Shown here piece after piece: positions 61,970 to 64,000 of a stretch of 64,000 nucleotides of DNA. The stretch is taken from assembly GCA_016711435.1 (NCBI GenBank), contig JADJSY010000021.1, positions 1 through 64,000 on the forward strand. The letters are read 5' to 3'. Origin of the DNA: Lewinellaceae bacterium. GTDB lineage: Bacteria > Bacteroidota > Bacteroidia > Chitinophagales > Saprospiraceae. Position 1 is the stretch's first letter; each line of letters opens with the position of its first letter. A program made the translations under genes and the position numbers. Under the pieces are notes generated by a model. The model worked only from the letters and a program-made list of their open reading frames with translations. It was not told the DNA's origin and did no database searches.

Positions 61970-62374
61970 TCAGGGGATCAACTCAACTTTCACCGTGTAT
62001 TTTTCATAATCCTTGTAGTGATCGCAATAAATGCTTGAATCATCCGAAGCAACGATGGACACACCTCCGACGATCACAGCATGCGGTTTGACCAGCGTAT
62101 TGGTAGAAACGATCACAGTGGTATCGATACCCGGGCCCTGCACCTGAAAAGTAAAATCTATGGCGCCTTCCGAGATACAATCCATCGTGCAGGGGCAGCG
62201 GTACTCATCTGCGCCGATGAAACAGATCGTCAGGTCATGATCGGTAAAATCAATACATTGTTGCCAGGATAAGGTGGCGGTGTTGCCTTTTTGTGTGTCG
62301 TTTTTTTCTTTTTTACAAGAAACGAAAAGGGAAATAGCAAGAAAAAACAAGGCAATCGGATAACGGTTTTTCAT
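61970..62374 (-). CDS. Cysteine-rich lipoprotein, paralogue 3
   Basis: A 134-residue lipoprotein from the ATG at 62374 (MKNRYPIALFFLAISLFVSC, lipobox FVSC). It shares WQQCIDF, CFIGADEYRCPCTMDCISEGAIDFT and IYCDHYKDYEKYTVKVEL. The Trp of the CVW.G motif is lost here (CISEG), so it is the most diverged of the three. Confidence 0.8.
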   Translation of the reverse strand: MKNRYPIALFFLAISLFVSCKKEKNDTQKGNTATLSWQQCIDFTDHDLTICFIGADEYRCPCTMDCISEGAIDFTFQVQGPGIDTTVIVSTNTLVKPHAVIVGGVSIVASDDSSIYCDHYKDYEKYTVKVELIP

Positions 62375-62437
62375 CTTTTTCAAGTTATTATTTGAACAGA
62401 AGACAGCACCCCGACACGGAAATGGTTGGTTTAAAAA

Positions 62438-62482
62438 GTAACTGGTTAGCACAGCGGCAGCGCCGCTGTAGTAACCAGTTAC
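62438..62482 (-). terminator. Strong hairpin downstream of the xylanase gene
   Basis: GTAACTGGTTA pairs with TAACCAGTTAC and CAGCGGC with GCCGCTG (18 bp in two blocks). No U tract follows, so a terminator role is likely but not certain. Confidence 0.55.
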
Positions 62483-62555
62483 CAAAAAGAATATAAGACC
62501 GTTTGGTTGAAGCCGACAAATCAACCTTGACACGCTCCAAACACAACATACAACC

Positions 62556-64000
62556 CTAAATACGATTTACCACAACACGTACCGACTGCTGCCGCCCACC
62601 ATTTTCAATAGATAAAAAAATAGGCGCCCGAAGGCCAGGAATTTGTGTGGAAAGTATGGCTGGAGGCTGTATGATCCAGCACCTGTTCAGCGACCAAACG
62701 CCCCAGCGCATCGGTAGCGCGCAAGGTAGTGGGCCCGCTAAAACCGGTATTATCCCAGTTCAGCACAACGGCGTCACGGACAAGTGTCGGCGTTGCGGCA
62801 AACTTCAAAACCTGTTGTGTTTCATCGGTTTTTACCAGACACAATGCATTGAAATTCAATATGGTATCGCTAACAAGATCAATATACCTCGTTTGCGACA
62901 ATCCGTCTCCGCAGTCTACTGTCACTTTGTATTTACCTTTAAATCCACGGACGGAAGCATTGCCGGAAAGGTTGGTTTGCAGGGTTTCATTGGTCCACCA
63001 CTGGTTAAAAACCTGGTCGATAAATGCTTCTCCGCTGGGTTTCAGGGACCAGTCCTGGCGAAAGATCGGCGCGTTGCCGGTCCAGTGGGCGCCGTCCCAG
63101 AATCCCCACATCAGAAAACCTTTCATACTGGGATGTGCGAAAGTGACGGTCAGGAAATCGCGCATGTAATCGGCTTGCGTCTGGGCGGGCACCAGTTTAT
63201 CGATGTCATATTCGGTTACCTTGGCTTCCAGTCCGTAGGCGTTCCAGAATTCGTCATAAATTTCTTTGATCCTCGGAATGCCGGTTGGCGACGCGGAGAA
63301 ATGCCCCTGAAAACCGATGCCTTCGAGGGGAGCGTCGGCAGCGATAAGTTCGTCGATGCGGCTGCGCCAGGTAGCGATGCCGTTGGTGGGCGAATCGCCC
63401 TGTTCGATGGCAACATAATCATTGAGGTACAGTACCGAATTGGGCGCGAGTGAATCGGCCTGTTTGAAAATTTCGGCGTACAATTCCCGGCCTGTTGTAT
63501 AGCCGGGTGTACCGGCAAATCGGTTGGCGTAATCGTTGTTGGTTGTTATTTCATTTAAAACATCCCAGTCGATCATTTCAGTACCTACGCCGGGGTAACT
63601 CAGAATCGCCTGCAGGTGCGCCCGAATACGGCTTTTGATATAAGCAGGCGTGGCATTTGCATTGATGTCGTTGGGCGAATATGCCCAGCCCGGCCAGGCC
63701 AGGTTATGCCCGCGGATGCTGATGCCGCGGTCGTGCAGCCATTGCACATCACTGGCAATTTCGGCTTGTGAACTATACCAGTGCTGTTCCCAACCCGGCC
63801 ATTTCAGGTCGTTTTCAAACACCAATTCATTGAATCCGTGTCCATTGCCGTCGAGATCCAGGAGTTTCCCTTCATATGTGGCATCATAAGCCGAGCCGCC
63901 GTTGAATTTATTGCTGATGACCGCTGTGCCAAATTTAAACGCATGTTGCTGCATTTCCACCTGCACCTGTGCATCGGACATCGGTTGACCGCTGGTATTG
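62556..64000 (-). CDS. GH10 endo-1,4-beta-xylanase with T9SS tail, 5' end outside the window, one extra base
   Basis: Cleaves internal xylan linkages. The GH10 barrel is nearly complete: HAFKFGTAVISNKF, FENDLKWPGWE, IRGHNLAWPGW, the acid/base Glu in WDVLNEIT, LYLNDYVAIEQ, GFQGHFS and the nucleophile Glu in KVTEYDID, then LMWGFWDGAHW. A T9SS domain follows (LRATDALGRLVAEQ, WPSGAYF). As read, it stops at 62605. Removing one base of the A7 run at 62614-62620 continues as LSIENGGRQQSVRVVVNRI with a stop at 62556-62558, the normal end of a sorting domain. Residues before the ATG at 63981 (NTSGQP) are in frame, so the N-terminus lies beyond the window. Confidence 0.92.

Overview
The window looks like a chromosomal segment from a member of the Bacteroidota, most likely of the Saprospiraceae type. 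This is inferred from gene content and was not checked against a database. The supports are Bacteroidota-style promoters (TTG about 20 nt upstream of TAnnTTTG), C-terminal type IX secretion (T9SS) sorting tails on a gingipain-like peptidase, a small secreted protein and a GH10 xylanase, two genes of the futalosine menaquinone route (mqnB, mqnD), a GH97 glycosidase, and class-typical RpoB, RpoC and EF-Tu.

Layout. Positions 1-13,430 carry mostly housekeeping genes on both strands: dienelactone hydrolase, mqnB, PAP2 phosphatase, pth, an RluA-type pseudouridine synthase, prfB with its programmed frameshift, an MscS channel, alanine dehydrogenase, mqnD and queA. Positions 13,700-28,050 hold typA, an acyl-CoA dehydrogenase, AMP nucleosidase, a glycosyltransferase, GH97, an M29 aminopeptidase, HMG-CoA synthase and an NtrC-type regulator. 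Positions 28,270-31,400 hold a cluster of DnaA-box-like sites followed by dnaB, which is interrupted by a LAGLIDADG intein. Positions 31,480-41,150 hold pnuC, two T9SS cargo genes, an ACMSD-like amidohydrolase, an alpha/beta hydrolase, an OmpR-type regulator and an O-methyltransferase. Positions 41,361-56,588 are the ancestral translation/transcription block tRNA-Thr-Tyr-Gly-Thr, tuf, tRNA-Trp, secE, nusG, rplKAJL, rpoB, rpoC. A glycosyltransferase-like gene lies between rpoB and rpoC. Positions 56,650-64,000 are accessory: a coupled two-gene module with an HTH protein, a beta-propeller gene, three paralogous cysteine-rich lipoproteins, a gene remnant and a GH10 xylanase cut by the window edge.

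Two features run through the whole window. First, a large share of the intergenic spaces hold long inverted repeats built from short repeated 'words' (GTGAGAG, GTTTAGT, GGTTGAT, CGGATGAAAC and others). They are often nested, with perfect arms of up to 69 bp, and they occur even between tRNA genes and inside the ribosomal-protein/RNA-polymerase block. I do not recognise them as a described family, and they are the main candidate for something new. Second, about 16 reading frames are broken by single-base indels, mostly one extra base in a homopolymer. Essential genes (rplA, rplL, rpoC, dnaB) are among them, which points to consensus errors rather than gene decay. Genes are given below with their restored extents.
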